A program made the translations under genes and the position numbers. Source: BACL27 sp947488385 (lineage in GTDB: Bacteria; Actinomycetota; Acidimicrobiia; Acidimicrobiales; Ilumatobacteraceae). From it: 64,000 nt of DNA. The notes beneath the pieces were generated by a model. It made no database searches and had not been told where the DNA came from. It was given only the letters and a program-made list of their open reading frames with translations. This document shows positions 1-9,292 of the stretch, in pieces (within the stretch, counting starts at the first letter, position 1; every line of letters starts with the position of its first letter). Where the stretch lies: positions 226,005-290,004 of the forward strand of contig CAXNMJ010000002.1 in assembly GCA_964203655.1 (NCBI GenBank), written 5' to 3'.

Positions 1-2
1 GT

Positions 3-440
3 GACCCCGAGGCTGCAGCAGCGGTTTTTGATTCGGGTGCAAAAATTGTGATGAGTGGTTTGCATTTGACGCATCAGTTGATGGCGACGCCCGCGCGAAT
101 TGAAATGGTGCGTGGTGCGCACAAAGTTGTTGGCCCGAAGTTGGCCGGGTTGCTTGAGTTTTTCAGCAAGATGTATAAGTCGTTGCACGACGACTTTGAA
201 GGTGCGCCGCTGCATGACGTTTGCGCAGTGTTGGCGTTGACGCATCCGCAGTTTTTTGGGTCGAGCGAGAAGCATGTGGTGGTTGAGATTGATGGGATGC
301 ATACGCGAGGCATGACAGTGATCGATGATCGGCATGTTTCGTCGCGAACGACAGCCAATACGACGGTGCTCGAGACGATTGACGCTGACGCAGCGTTTAG
401 TGCAATAGTCGAAGCTATTCGTGCCTGCCCAGAACGGTAA
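3..440 (+). CDS. Nucleoside hydrolase (inosine-uridine preferring type), C-terminal part
   Basis: Hydrolyses the N-glycosidic bond of ribonucleosides in purine/pyrimidine salvage. The frame is open from the window edge, so the N-terminal half, including the Asp-rich Ca-binding motif of the family, lies outside. What remains is the family's C-terminal half: DPEAAAAVFDSGAKIVMSGL, then a THQ motif, and later EIDGMHTRGMTVIDDR. The last resembles the late Asp-containing segment of IUNH proteins. About 145 residues are present against roughly 310-330 for the family. It ends 38 bp before the next frame and probably belongs to an upstream transcript. Family assignment is firm; substrate specificity cannot be judged from this end. 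Confidence 0.85.
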   Translation, partial: DPEAAAAVFDSGAKIVMSGLHLTHQLMATPARIEMVRGAHKVVGPKLAGLLEFFSKMYKSLHDDFEGAPLHDVCAVLALTHPQFFGSSEKHVVVEIDGMHTRGMTVIDDRHVSSRTTANTTVLETIDADAAFSAIVEAIRACPER

Positions 441-508
441 GCGCCGAAAATAAGGGGTCGGGCCAAATACGGCACGTTTTGCAGGGGGATCTCGGCAACA
501 ATGAAAGG

Positions 509-2248
509 GTGGCAGATCCGATCATTTATGTTGAGCAGCGCATTGCCGCGGCATTTGCCAAGGTCGGTGGTGCGGCAGCCGTCGGCATTGACACCGCGGT
601 GCGCCAAAGCGATCGTGCGGATGCCCAAGTAAACGGGTCGTTGGCTCTCGCCAAGGCGATGGGTCTTACCCCGCGTGAAGTGGCGCTCAAAGTTTTAGAA
701 GTTGTCGACTTGAAAGAAATTTGCAGCGACGCACAAGTTGCTGGACCAGGGTTTATCAACCTGACATTCAAAAACGAATTTTTGGCGCGCGAACTAATGG
801 CCTCGAGCACGGGTAAAAAACTTGGCGTGCGCAATGCGACCAAGCCGCGCAAAGTTTTAATTGACTATTCGGCGCCAAATGTCGCAAAAGAAATGCATGT
901 TGGGCACCTTCGATCGACAGTTATTGGCGATGCATTGGTACGGATGTTGACATATGTGGGTAACGAAGTCGTGCGTGAAAACCATGTCGGAGATTGGGGA
1001 ACACCATTCGGCATGCTGATTGAGCACTTGGTTGACCTTGGTGAAACACATGCGGCTGAAGAACTTTCAGTTGGTGACTTGGATTCGTTTTATCGCAGCG
1101 CGCGAAAAAAGTTTGATGAATCAGAGACTTTTCAGACTCGTGCACGAACGAGAGTTGTCGCACTACAAAGCGGCGATGCCGAGACGCTTCGGCTATGGAA
1201 ACTGTTGGTTGCCGAAAGCAATAGATACTTTCAGAAGATCTATCACACGTTGGGCGTGTTGCTTGAGCCAACAGACGTGATGGGTGAAAGTGCGTATAAC
1301 AAATTGTTGCCACAGGTTGCGACGCGACTTGGTGAACTCGGCATGATGACCAAAAGCGATGGCGCCGATGTTGTGTTTCCCGAAGGATTCACGAATCGCG
1401 AGAATCAACCGTTGCCGCTGATTATCCGTAAAACAGACGGCGGATACAACTATGCGACGAGTGATTTAGCGTGCGTGATTGACCGCGTCGAGAGAATTGA
1501 CGCCGAGTTGTTGCTGTATGTCGTTGGTGCTCCGCAAGCCCAGCACTTGCAGATGATTGCAGCAGTAGCGACTCAAGCCGGATGGTTGAAGGCGCCGCGC
1601 GAGATGGTGCACGTTTCATTTGGCAACGTTCTTGGTGCAGATAAAAAAATGTTGAAGACACGAAGCGGTGACACAGTGAAACTTGATGCACTCTTGACCG
1701 AGGCTGTTGAGCGAGCAGCCAAGGCGGTTGCAGAGAAGAATCCTGATTTAACGGCTGAGGCGCAAGCAGAGATCGCACGAATCGTCGGCATTGGTGCGGT
1801 GAAATATGCCGACCTTTCAACTGATCGCATTAAGGACTACACATTTGATTGGGATCGAATGCTTTCATTTGACGGCAACACTTCGCCGTATTTGCAATAC
1901 GCCCACGCACGAATCTGCAGCATTTTTCGGCGCGCCAATCTCGAACGAGCAAGCGTGCGTAATTTTGAACCGACGATTTCGCATGTTGCTGAACGTGAAC
2001 TGGCGATGAAGGTGCTGCAATTTGATTCGGCGCTTTGGGACACGCTTGATAAATACAGCCCGCATCGGTTGTGCACTTATTTATATGATTTGGCGACGAG
2101 TTTTTCGTCGTTTTATGAGCAGTGCCCAGTGTTGAAAGCTGAAAACGAAAACGAGAAAAATAGTCGGTTGATGTTGTGTGACTTGACTGCACGGGTGCTG
2201 CAGGCTGGTCTTGAAGTATTAGGTATTGAATCTCCGGAGCAAATGTGA
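509..2248 (+). CDS. argS: Arginyl-tRNA synthetase
   Basis: Class I aminoacyl-tRNA synthetase that charges tRNA-Arg in the cytoplasm. Seen: N-terminal Add1-like region, the HIGH-box variant HVGHLRST near residue 129, a degenerate KMSKS region (KKMLKTRSGD) typical of ArgS, and a C-terminal DALR anticodon-binding domain (RELAMKVLQFDSALWDTL to the end). Length is about 579 residues, normal for the family. The start is uncertain: GTG at 509 gives a natural N-terminus, while an in-frame TTG at 479 would add ten residues; neither has a well-spaced Shine-Dalgarno. The stop overlaps the lysA start by 4 bp (GTGA), so the two are translationally coupled. The argS-lysA-hom-thrC order matches M. tuberculosis Rv1292-Rv1295. 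Confidence 0.96.
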   Translation: MADPIIYVEQRIAAAFAKVGGAAAVGIDTAVRQSDRADAQVNGSLALAKAMGLTPREVALKVLEVVDLKEICSDAQVAGPGFINLTFKNEFLARELMASSTGKKLGVRNATKPRKVLIDYSAPNVAKEMHVGHLRSTVIGDALVRMLTYVGNEVVRENHVGDWGTPFGMLIEHLVDLGETHAAEELSVGDLDSFYRSARKKFDESETFQTRARTRVVALQSGDAETLRLWKLLVAESNRYFQKIYHTLGVLLEPTDVMGESAYNKLLPQVATRLGELGMMTKSDGADVVFPEGFTNRENQPLPLIIRKTDGGYNYATSDLACVIDRVERIDAELLLYVVGAPQAQHLQMIAAVATQAGWLKAPREMVHVSFGNVLGADKKMLKTRSGDTVKLDALLTEAVERAAKAVAEKNPDLTAEAQAEIARIVGIGAVKYADLSTDRIKDYTFDWDRMLSFDGNTSPYLQYAHARICSIFRRANLERASVRNFEPTISHVAERELAMKVLQFDSALWDTLDKYSPHRLCTYLYDLATSFSSFYEQCPVLKAENENEKNSRLMLCDLTARVLQAGLEVLGIESPEQM

Positions 2249-3528
2249 GTCGTATCGCCAAACATCTATTGCCAGATTCGGCAAAAACGAACAAGTCAGG
2301 GCGCCTTGAAATAGGCGGCTGCGACCTGATCGAGATAGCCGAGCGTTTCGGTACGCCGACATTCGTTTATGACGAAGCACATCTGCGTGCGCGCTGTCAA
2401 GAAGCGGTGAAAGTTTTTGGTAAGCATCACGTTGTTTATGCAACAAAAGCATTTTTGTGCGGAGCAATGGCGAGGCTGGCTTACGAAGAAGGCTTGCTGT
2501 TGGATGTCGCGACAGGTGGCGAGTTGTTTGTTGCTTTGAATGCTGGTGTGCCTGGTTCGGCATGCGTGTTGCATGGCAATAACAAGAGCAGCGAAGAGTT
2601 GAAGATGGCCCTTGACGCAGGTGTCCACCACATCGTGGTGGATAATTTCAACGAACTAGATCGAATTGATGAGTTGCATAAGGCTGGTGCACCGCGAGCC
2701 CGAATTCAGTTGCGTATTACTCCTGGTGTGGCGGTTCACACTCACGAGTTTGTCTCGACTGGTCAAGATGATTCGAAATTTGGCTTCAATTTGCGTAACG
2801 GTGACGCACAAAAAGCCGTTGCTCGCGCGAAGTCGTCGCCGAGCGTCGAATTCGTGGGCATTCATTGTCACATTGGCTCGAATGTTTTCGCTGCCGAAAA
2901 TTTCGCGCAGGCCGCACAAATCATGGTTGACTTTGCCAACGAACTTGAAGTGAGCGAACTCACTTTGGGCGGTGGGCTTGGTGTGGCGTATATCGAGAGC
3001 GAAGTTGCACCATCAATTACGCAGTGGGGTAAGTCGCTCGCCATTGCGACGGCAAAGTTGCGCAAGCCAACCAAAGTTTTCGTCGAACCAGGTCGAGCAA
3101 TCGTTGCAAGTGCCGCTGTGACGTTGTATCGCATCGGGTCGATTAAACATTTGCCAAACATCAGAACATATGTCGCGGTTGATGGTGGCATGAGTGATAA
3201 TCCGCGACCAGTTTTGTATGACTCGGGATACGAAGCATTTTTGCCGGCACGCGCAGACGACGAGCGCACCGAAAATGCGCGAGTAGTCGGCAAGCATTGT
3301 GAGAGCGGCGACGTGTTGATCAACGAGGCGATGTTGCCGAGCGGTTACAAAGTCGGCGATATTTTGGCGACACCTGTTACTGGTGCATACGGCCACAGCA
3401 TGGGATCTAACTACAACAAAGTGACGCGACCACCAGTCGTATTTGCACGTGACGGAGTTGCACGACTTGTCGTGCGCCGTGAAACATTCAGTGATCTCGT
3501 GAATCTTGACGTCGCAGATAGCGTGTAA
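2245..3528 (+). CDS. lysA: Diaminopimelate decarboxylase
   Basis: PLP enzyme that converts meso-diaminopimelate to lysine, the last step of lysine synthesis. It is a fold-III (alanine racemase-like) decarboxylase: the PLP lysine is in YATKAF near residue 68, followed by HCHIGSN, the glycine-rich phosphate-binding GGGLGVAY, EPGRAIV, and the C-terminal ESGDVL and GAYGHSMGSNYN segments contributed across the dimer. At 427 residues it is full length. The GTG start overlaps the argS stop. hom follows after 2 bp, so lysA, hom and thrC form one unit for the aspartate family of amino acids. Confidence 0.96.
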   Translation: MSRIAKHLLPDSAKTNKSGRLEIGGCDLIEIAERFGTPTFVYDEAHLRARCQEAVKVFGKHHVVYATKAFLCGAMARLAYEEGLLLDVATGGELFVALNAGVPGSACVLHGNNKSSEELKMALDAGVHHIVVDNFNELDRIDELHKAGAPRARIQLRITPGVAVHTHEFVSTGQDDSKFGFNLRNGDAQKAVARAKSSPSVEFVGIHCHIGSNVFAAENFAQAAQIMVDFANELEVSELTLGGGLGVAYIESEVAPSITQWGKSLAIATAKLRKPTKVFVEPGRAIVASAAVTLYRIGSIKHLPNIRTYVAVDGGMSDNPRPVLYDSGYEAFLPARADDERTENARVVGKHCESGDVLINEAMLPSGYKVGDILATPVTGAYGHSMGSNYNKVTRPPVVFARDGVARLVVRRETFSDLVNLDVADSV

Positions 3529-3530
3529 AT

Positions 3531-4832
3531 ATGCCGTCAAACCCGAGCGCTCAACTAGTTCGCCTCGGTGTGCTCGGACACGGTGTTGTTGGATCAGCTT
3601 TTGTTGAGTTGGTGACCCAGCAGTCAGAACAGATTTTGGCTCGCAGTGGTGTGCGACTTGAGGTAACAAAAGTTTGTATTCGTGACACGAAAAAGAAACA
3701 CTCGTTGCCCAAAGGCGCGACTCTTGTCAGCGACCCACATGCGCTGGTGCAGTCGGCAGACGTTGATCTTGTTGTTGAATTGATGGGCGGAATCGAGCCG
3801 GCGTCTCAACTGATTTTCGAATCACTTGGTAAACACAAGCCCGTAGTGACAGCAAACAAAGCGTTGTTGGCAAGTCGTGGACCTGAACTTTTTGCTGCTG
3901 CCGACGCAGCCTCGACAGATTTGTTGTTTGAAGCAGCCGTTTGTGGCGGCATTCCGTTGATTCGACCTCTACGCGAGAGTTTGCGGGGCGAGCCGATCTC
4001 GCGCGTCATGGGCATTGTCAACGGCACGACGAATTTTATTCTCACAAAAATGAGTGAAGTTGGCGCAGATTACGCAGATGCACTCGCTGAAGCGCAAAAA
4101 CTTGGGTTCGCCGAAGCCGACCCGACTGCCGATGTTGAAGGACATGACGCCGCGGCAAAAATTGCGATTATTGCCAGCATCGCATTTGGCACGACCGTGC
4201 GCGCCGAAGACGTGTTTGTTGAGGGCATCAGCAAAATTTCTGCAGCCGATATTGCGATCGCTCGAAAATTTGGTTACGCAGTCAAGCTTTTGGGTGTTGC
4301 CGAACTTGATGCATCAACATCGATGGTCTCGGTTCGCGTGCACCCATCTCTAGTTGCCTTGAATAATCCGCTTGCTGCGGTGCGTGAGAGTTTCAACGCG
4401 GTTTTGGTTGACGGCAAAGCATCGGGCTCGCTGATGTTTTACGGACGCGGTGCAGGTGGCGAGCCGACTGCGTCGGCCGTTCTTGGCGATGTGATTGATG
4501 CGGCGATCAATTTGCGCAAGGGCACGCACGCACTGCTCGGTGCGTTTACTGCGACAAAGTTGATGTCGATGGACTCAGTGAATTGCGAATACATGATCGG
4601 TCTTGAGGTTGCCGACAAACCTGGCGTGTTACACGCCGTGACGGGTGTGTTCGCGCGCAACGGAGTGAGTATTCGTGCGGCCGAACAAGACGGAATTGGT
4701 GCTGACGCGAGATTGGTTTTCTTGACGCACGATGCAAATGAAAAAGCGGTGCAAAGTTGTTTGAGCGAACTTAAGTCGCTTGATGCCGTAAAGCATGTCG
4801 GTGCTTTGTTGCGCGTTGTCGCTAACTCGTAA
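3531..4832 (+). CDS. hom: Homoserine dehydrogenase
   Basis: Reduces aspartate semialdehyde to homoserine with NAD(P)H, the branch point to threonine and methionine. Domains in order: Rossmann domain with LGVLGHGVVGSAF at residues 11-23, catalytic domain with GIVNGTTNFIL and the EADPTADVEGHDAAAK signature, and a C-terminal ACT domain (GLEVADKPGVLHAVTGVFA) that usually mediates threonine feedback inhibition. The 433-residue length fits the monofunctional ACT-containing form; no aspartokinase domain is fused. It sits 2 bp after lysA and 2 bp before thrC. Confidence 0.96.
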   Translation: MPSNPSAQLVRLGVLGHGVVGSAFVELVTQQSEQILARSGVRLEVTKVCIRDTKKKHSLPKGATLVSDPHALVQSADVDLVVELMGGIEPASQLIFESLGKHKPVVTANKALLASRGPELFAAADAASTDLLFEAAVCGGIPLIRPLRESLRGEPISRVMGIVNGTTNFILTKMSEVGADYADALAEAQKLGFAEADPTADVEGHDAAAKIAIIASIAFGTTVRAEDVFVEGISKISAADIAIARKFGYAVKLLGVAELDASTSMVSVRVHPSLVALNNPLAAVRESFNAVLVDGKASGSLMFYGRGAGGEPTASAVLGDVIDAAINLRKGTHALLGAFTATKLMSMDSVNCEYMIGLEVADKPGVLHAVTGVFARNGVSIRAAEQDGIGADARLVFLTHDANEKAVQSCLSELKSLDAVKHVGALLRVVANS

Positions 4833-4834
4833 CG

Positions 4835-6226
4835 ATGCAATACGTTTCAACGCGCGGCACTGCTCCACAAATTGGATTTTGTGATGTGTTGCTCGCCGGT
4901 TTGGCGCGCGACGGCGGTCTCTATGTGCCACAAAGTTGGCCAAAGTTAGAAGAGTTTCGCAGCGGAGATGTCGCCACGACGTATGCCAAACGAGCGGCAA
5001 GCATCATGGCGCCTTTTGTCGGCGGTGAAATCGACCAGCAAGTATTTGAACGTTTATGTGTCGAGGCTTATTCAACTTTTCGGAACACTGAAGTAGCACC
5101 ACTTGTTGAGATCAGTGAGAACGAGTATTTGCTTGAACTGTTTCATGGGCCGACTTTGGCGTTCAAAGATGTGGCGTTGCAATTGGTCGGCAAGTTGTTT
5201 GATCACGTCTTGGCACAGCGCAACGAACGCGTGATGATCGTCGGGGCCACGAGTGGCGATACCGGTGGGGCAGCATTTGACGGAGTGGCTTCGTGTCGAA
5301 ATGTCGACATCGTGATGCTTTATCCAAATAATCGAGTAAGTGATGTGCAGCGACGCCAGATGACGACATTGACAGCCAAGAATGTTCACGCTGTTGCAGT
5401 TGACGGAACATTCGACGATTGCCAAGACTTGGTCAAAGCGATGTTTAACGATGAAAAGTTTCGAGATGCGAATCAACTTTCAGCGGTGAATTCAATTAAT
5501 TGGGTGCGAGTGATGGCACAAGTTGTTTATTACATCACCGCGCTTGAAAAACTTGGCAGATCAGCCGTGTTTAGCGTGCCGACTGGAAACTTTGGCAACG
5601 TGCTTGCCGGTTGGATTGCCAAACAAATGGGGGCGCCAATCGACGGCTTCGTCGTGGCTTCAAATAAGAACGATATTTTGACGCGCTTTTTTGAGTCAAA
5701 AAAGATGACATCCAATGAGGTTGTGCCGACATTGAGCCCGAGTATGGACATTCAAGTTTCATCAAACTTTGAGCGGTTAATTTTTGAGATGAACAATCGT
5801 GACGGTATCGCAACTGCAAAGCAGCTCGTCGAGTTTCGTTCAACCGGCGAATTGAACGTGGCTGCAGGTTCGTATCAAAAGTGGATTTCAGGTGTGTTCG
5901 TTGGTCGGCGATGTGATGACGAAGAAACTTTGGCCACAATGCGGGACGTGTATAAAAAGTCAGGGATGTTGATTGATCCACATACGGCGGTGGGATTGTC
6001 TGCGGCGCGTCAAAGTGCGGGCGTTGATTATCCAAAAGAAGTGCCGATGATTACGTTGGCGACTGCACACCCCGCGAAGTTTCCTGATGCGGTGCGGCGG
6101 GCGACAGGTGAAACACCGAAGTTGCCAGAGCACCTGGCCGACTTGATGAGCCGACCCGAGCGAAGTGTTTCGTTGCCGAATGACCTGAAGGCTGTGCAGG
6201 CGTTTGTTGCTGGTTGTCGCAACTAA
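4835..6226 (+). CDS. thrC: Threonine synthase (long form)
   Basis: PLP lyase that converts O-phosphohomoserine to threonine. Seen: N-terminal threonine-synthase domain (STRG...DGGLYVP), then the fold-II core with the PLP lysine in GPTLAFKDVALQ and the phosphate-binding GATSGDTGGAA. At 463 residues it belongs to the longer E. coli/yeast-like class, whereas the M. tuberculosis ThrC at the same chromosomal position is about 360 residues. Homoserine kinase (thrB), which follows thrC in mycobacteria, is absent here and must be elsewhere or replaced. Start ATG lies 2 bp after hom. Confidence 0.95.
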   Translation: MQYVSTRGTAPQIGFCDVLLAGLARDGGLYVPQSWPKLEEFRSGDVATTYAKRAASIMAPFVGGEIDQQVFERLCVEAYSTFRNTEVAPLVEISENEYLLELFHGPTLAFKDVALQLVGKLFDHVLAQRNERVMIVGATSGDTGGAAFDGVASCRNVDIVMLYPNNRVSDVQRRQMTTLTAKNVHAVAVDGTFDDCQDLVKAMFNDEKFRDANQLSAVNSINWVRVMAQVVYYITALEKLGRSAVFSVPTGNFGNVLAGWIAKQMGAPIDGFVVASNKNDILTRFFESKKMTSNEVVPTLSPSMDIQVSSNFERLIFEMNNRDGIATAKQLVEFRSTGELNVAAGSYQKWISGVFVGRRCDDEETLATMRDVYKKSGMLIDPHTAVGLSAARQSAGVDYPKEVPMITLATAHPAKFPDAVRRATGETPKLPEHLADLMSRPERSVSLPNDLKAVQAFVAGCRN

Positions 6227-6236
6227 AAATTGGCTG

Positions 6237-6265
6237 TTGCCAACGAGTTGATCTTCGGCTAGAGT
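6237..6265 (+). promoter_or_regulatory. Sigma-70-type promoter of rho
   Basis: TTGCCA and TAGAGT are separated by exactly 17 bp, just after the thrC stop. This is one of the best-matched promoters in the window. It predicts a start near 6272 and an untranslated leader of about 135 nt before rho. The prediction rests on sequence alone. Confidence 0.55.
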
Positions 6266-6271
6266 TGTGTT

Positions 6272-6287
6272 GCTCGGGTTCCCGAGC
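6272..6287 (+). other. Hairpin at the predicted 5' end of the rho mRNA
   Basis: GCTCGGG-TT-CCCGAGC is a perfect inverted repeat placed at the transcription start predicted from the promoter just upstream. It has no T tract, so it is not an intrinsic terminator. It may protect the 5' end or take part in rho autoregulation; that role is inference. The remaining leader, about 6288-6405, shows no other clear element until the AAGAAGG ribosome-binding site. Confidence 0.4.
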
Positions 6288-6405
6288 GAGTCCCCGCCAA
6301 TTCGTGGCAGACGCATTTCAACGCAATCTGATCTGTGCCCCTGCATATTGAGTTTTAGCGGCAAATTGGGCGGCGAAAATTTTGATCGCCCTGAAAGAAG
6401 GCAAT

Positions 6406-8200
6406 GTGGCTAGTGGAGCCCTTGAACAATCGGCACTTGAAGCAAAAGATCGCGAGCAACTTCTTGCAATCGCGAAGGCGCTCGGCGTGAAGTCGGCAGC
6501 GCGTGCCAAAAAAGAAGAGATTATTGAAATGATTCTTGAGCAGACTGCGCCGGCACCAGTTGTGGCTGCGCCGAGTTCGTCGTCGACGGGTTCGAAGCGC
6601 AGTTCAGCGAGTGCAAGTGCGAGTGATTCGAGTTCAAGCGCTGCGTCGAAGTCTGATGGCCCGATGCTTGGAGCAGACGGACAGCCACTTGCCGAGTGGG
6701 AGATTGAACTTGCCGAGCATGAAGGTACGCCGATTGCGCCTGAAGCGCGACGACGCAGTGAGCAAGGCGATTCGCGTGGTGATGATCGTGGTCCGCGCAA
6801 CGACCGCAATGATCGCAATGATCGTGGCCCGCGCAACGATCGCAACGATCGCGGCTCGCGCACGCCGCAACGACCGTAATGATCGTGGCGACCGCAATAG
6901 TTTTCAGCGCAATTACAACGAACAAGATGGCGGAAATCGAAACCGCAATAATCGCCGTCGCCGTCGTGGACCTGGTGGTTTTAGAAACTCGCGAGACGAA
7001 GGCCCACAGGGTGATGATCGCTACGAGACAAACGAAGTTCAAGAGACGAACGAGCCGATCAGCAATGATCCGATTGAAATCTCTGGCTACTTAGATTTGC
7101 GTGACGAGGGCTACGGCTTCTTGCGCGTAAACGGATACTTGGCTTCGCAGGGCGATGCCTATGTCTCGGTTCGTTTGACGCGCCAATTCAATTTGCGCAA
7201 GGGCGATCATGTAACTGGTATGTGTCGTCCAGCAGGACGAAACGAAAAGAATCCAGGAATGATCGACATTCGCACGATCAACGGCACCGATGCAGACAAG
7301 ATGAAAGCACGACCAAAGTTCGAAGACTTGACGCCGTTGTTTCCTGACGAGAAGTTAGATCTATCGAGTGCAAGTGATCCGACAAATATGACGGCACGAA
7401 TCATCGACTTGATTTCACCAATCGGTAAGGGTCAGCGTGGCATCATCGTGTCGCCGCCGAAAGCCGGTAAGACCAGCGTGATGAAGACGATTGCTACGTC
7501 AATCGAAAAGAATCACCCTGAAGTGAAGTTGATTGTGTTGCTGATTGACGAGCGACCAGAAGAAGTAACAGACATGCGACGCACCGTAAAGGGTGAAGTT
7601 GTTTCGTCGACGTTTGATCGTCCGTCAGAAGAGCACACACATGTTGCCGAACTTGTAATTGAAAAAGCCAAGCGCATGGTTGAAATGGGCGAAGACGTTG
7701 TGGTGATTTTGGATGGAATCACCCGTTTGTCTCGTGCCTACAACCTTGCAGCACCAACAACCGGACGTGTTATGTCGGGTGGTATTGATGCTGGTGCGTT
7801 GTATCCGCCGAAGAAGTTCTTCGGTGCGGCGCGCAACATTGAAGAAGGTGGCAGTTTGACAATTTTGGCAACTGCACTCGTCGAGACAAATAGTCGAATG
7901 GACGACGCAATTTTCGAAGAGTTCAAGGGAACCGGCAACATGGAGCTTCGCTTGGATCGAAAACTTGCCGAGCGACGAATTTATCCAGCGATTGATGTTG
8001 ATGCGTCAAGCACACGACATGAAGAGTTGTTGTTTAATCGTCAGCAATTGCAGATGGTTTGGAAGTTGCGTCGCGTGTTGAGCGGTCTTGCCGCTGACGG
8101 CAACGCGGCACCAGGGCTCGAGTTGTTGATTGATCGCTTGAAGACGTTCAAGAACAACGACGAGTTCTTGGCTGAAATCGCAAAACAGCCGACTACGTAA
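6406..8200 (+). CDS. rho: Transcription termination factor Rho (one frameshift near 6860)
   Basis: Hexameric RNA helicase that ends transcription. Start GTG has an AAGAAGG site 4 nt upstream. Domains: Rho_N SAP-like helices (LLAIAKALGVKSAARAKKEE), a long low-complexity Ser- then Arg/Asn/Asp-rich insertion typical of actinobacteria, the cold-shock-type RNA-binding domain (GYLDLRDEGYGFLRV), Walker A PPKAGKT, Walker B VVVILDGITRLSRAYN, and the R-loop segment MELRLDRKLAERRI. The first 158 codons (6406-6879) stop inside the RND repeats, and the rest is in the next frame. Restoring two bases in the repeat, or removing one, gives about 598 residues, close to the mycobacterial length. All core motifs are intact, so an indel error in the repeat is likelier than a dead gene. 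Confidence 0.93.
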
Positions 8201-8214
8201 GTTCTCGTCGAGTC

Positions 8215-9274
8215 ATGTCGACCAACGACAGCCATAGTCAAAGATTGGCGCGCGTTCGCTTGCTGGCGATTGTCAAGTCGCAACTTGAGATTGATCGAGC
8301 GGCGAGTGCGACTAGTGCCGGCTTTGCTAGTGAGCTCGATGCAGCTCGTGTTCGAACCAAGTGAATTTGGCGCGGCGGTTGGTGGAGTTTTAAATGGTGT
8401 GGCTTGGGTTCTACTAACGGGTCGGCACGAGCGTGGGCTTGGGCCGGCGTTGATGTGGGCTCTACGCAACAAAGCAACAGCATTGAAATTGTTCACCGAA
8501 CAAAGTGCTGGCGATCTCGCACGTGGCGCAAAAAACTTTAATTTTACGATCGAAGTGTTTGCAGTTGATTCATCAACTGCGGTAAGTGTGGCGACGCCAA
8601 GTCTGGTGAAAACAATTGAAGTGAGTGTGGCCGACGAGATGTTTGCTGCATTTATAAAGTCATCTGGCGCCGAAGTGATTCGTGAGCACGGTGTGATGTC
8701 GGGTGAAGTTGTGGGGCTTGAAGTGTGTCGCGTTGTGCCTGGCGAGTCAGGTGATTCGCACATAGAAATCGGAGTAGGTGTACATGATCGCGAGACTTTT
8801 CAACTGGTGCACGGTCAGACCGCGACGATTGAGTCTTTGCGCCGAGTGGTAACTGAGGTTGCGGCGCGTCGTGTTGTGGGGGCGCAGGTGCATCCGTTGA
8901 ATCAGTTGGCACGTGAGCGAATCTTGCGACACGTTGTCTGTCAATCTCCAGGTTTGGTCGGCGCACAGTCATTGAGCGCTGCGCAACCGCCGAGCAAGCG
9001 ACGAAATTTGAAAGAAATCGTGCCGTGCGTTGCTTCTGGTATTTCGCAAACTGGTCAAAAAATAGTCGTGATTTTTAGTGTGGGCATTGATCCTGATGTG
9101 GTGGCGTTTGGTGCTGACGCGCGAGAGCAAATCAATTCAAACGCAGAGTTGATTTTTGCCTGTCCGACGCGCGACATTGTGCCTGCGGTGACGAGGCTTG
9201 CCGAGATGCTGAACAAGTCGGCACGATTTGTCGGAGTTGATGTTTTGGGTGCGCAAGCGCAACCCCAAGTTTGA
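8215..9274 (+). CDS. Uncharacterised protein between rho and prfA (one frameshift near 8350)
   Basis: No recognised family. An ATG 14 bp after the rho stop opens a 49-codon frame ending at 8364 (MSTNDSHSQRLARVRLLAIV...). The next frame then continues to 9274 with regions such as EFGAAVGGVLNGVAWVLLTG, a central part rich in short strands, and a C-terminal GADAREQINSNAELIFACPT. Joining the two by a single-base correction gives about 352 residues. In mycobacteria rpmE (ribosomal protein L31) sits between rho and prfA; this is clearly not L31. The close spacing suggests co-transcription with rho. The joined reading frame is inference; the second part alone is a solid long frame. Confidence 0.6.
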
Positions 9275-9292
9275 TGCAATAGTCTGAACATC

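Noticed and set aside
6536..6850. An in-frame upstream extension of the rho catalytic frame reading Arg/Val-rich sequence (from 6536)
   Set aside because: It is the out-of-frame reading of the Rho_N region; the correct N-terminus is in the other frame from 6406.
8270..8350. ATG-like start at 8270 for the gene before prfA
   Set aside because: The residues up to about 8345 look like an out-of-frame reading; the ATG at 8215 gives a more natural N-terminus.
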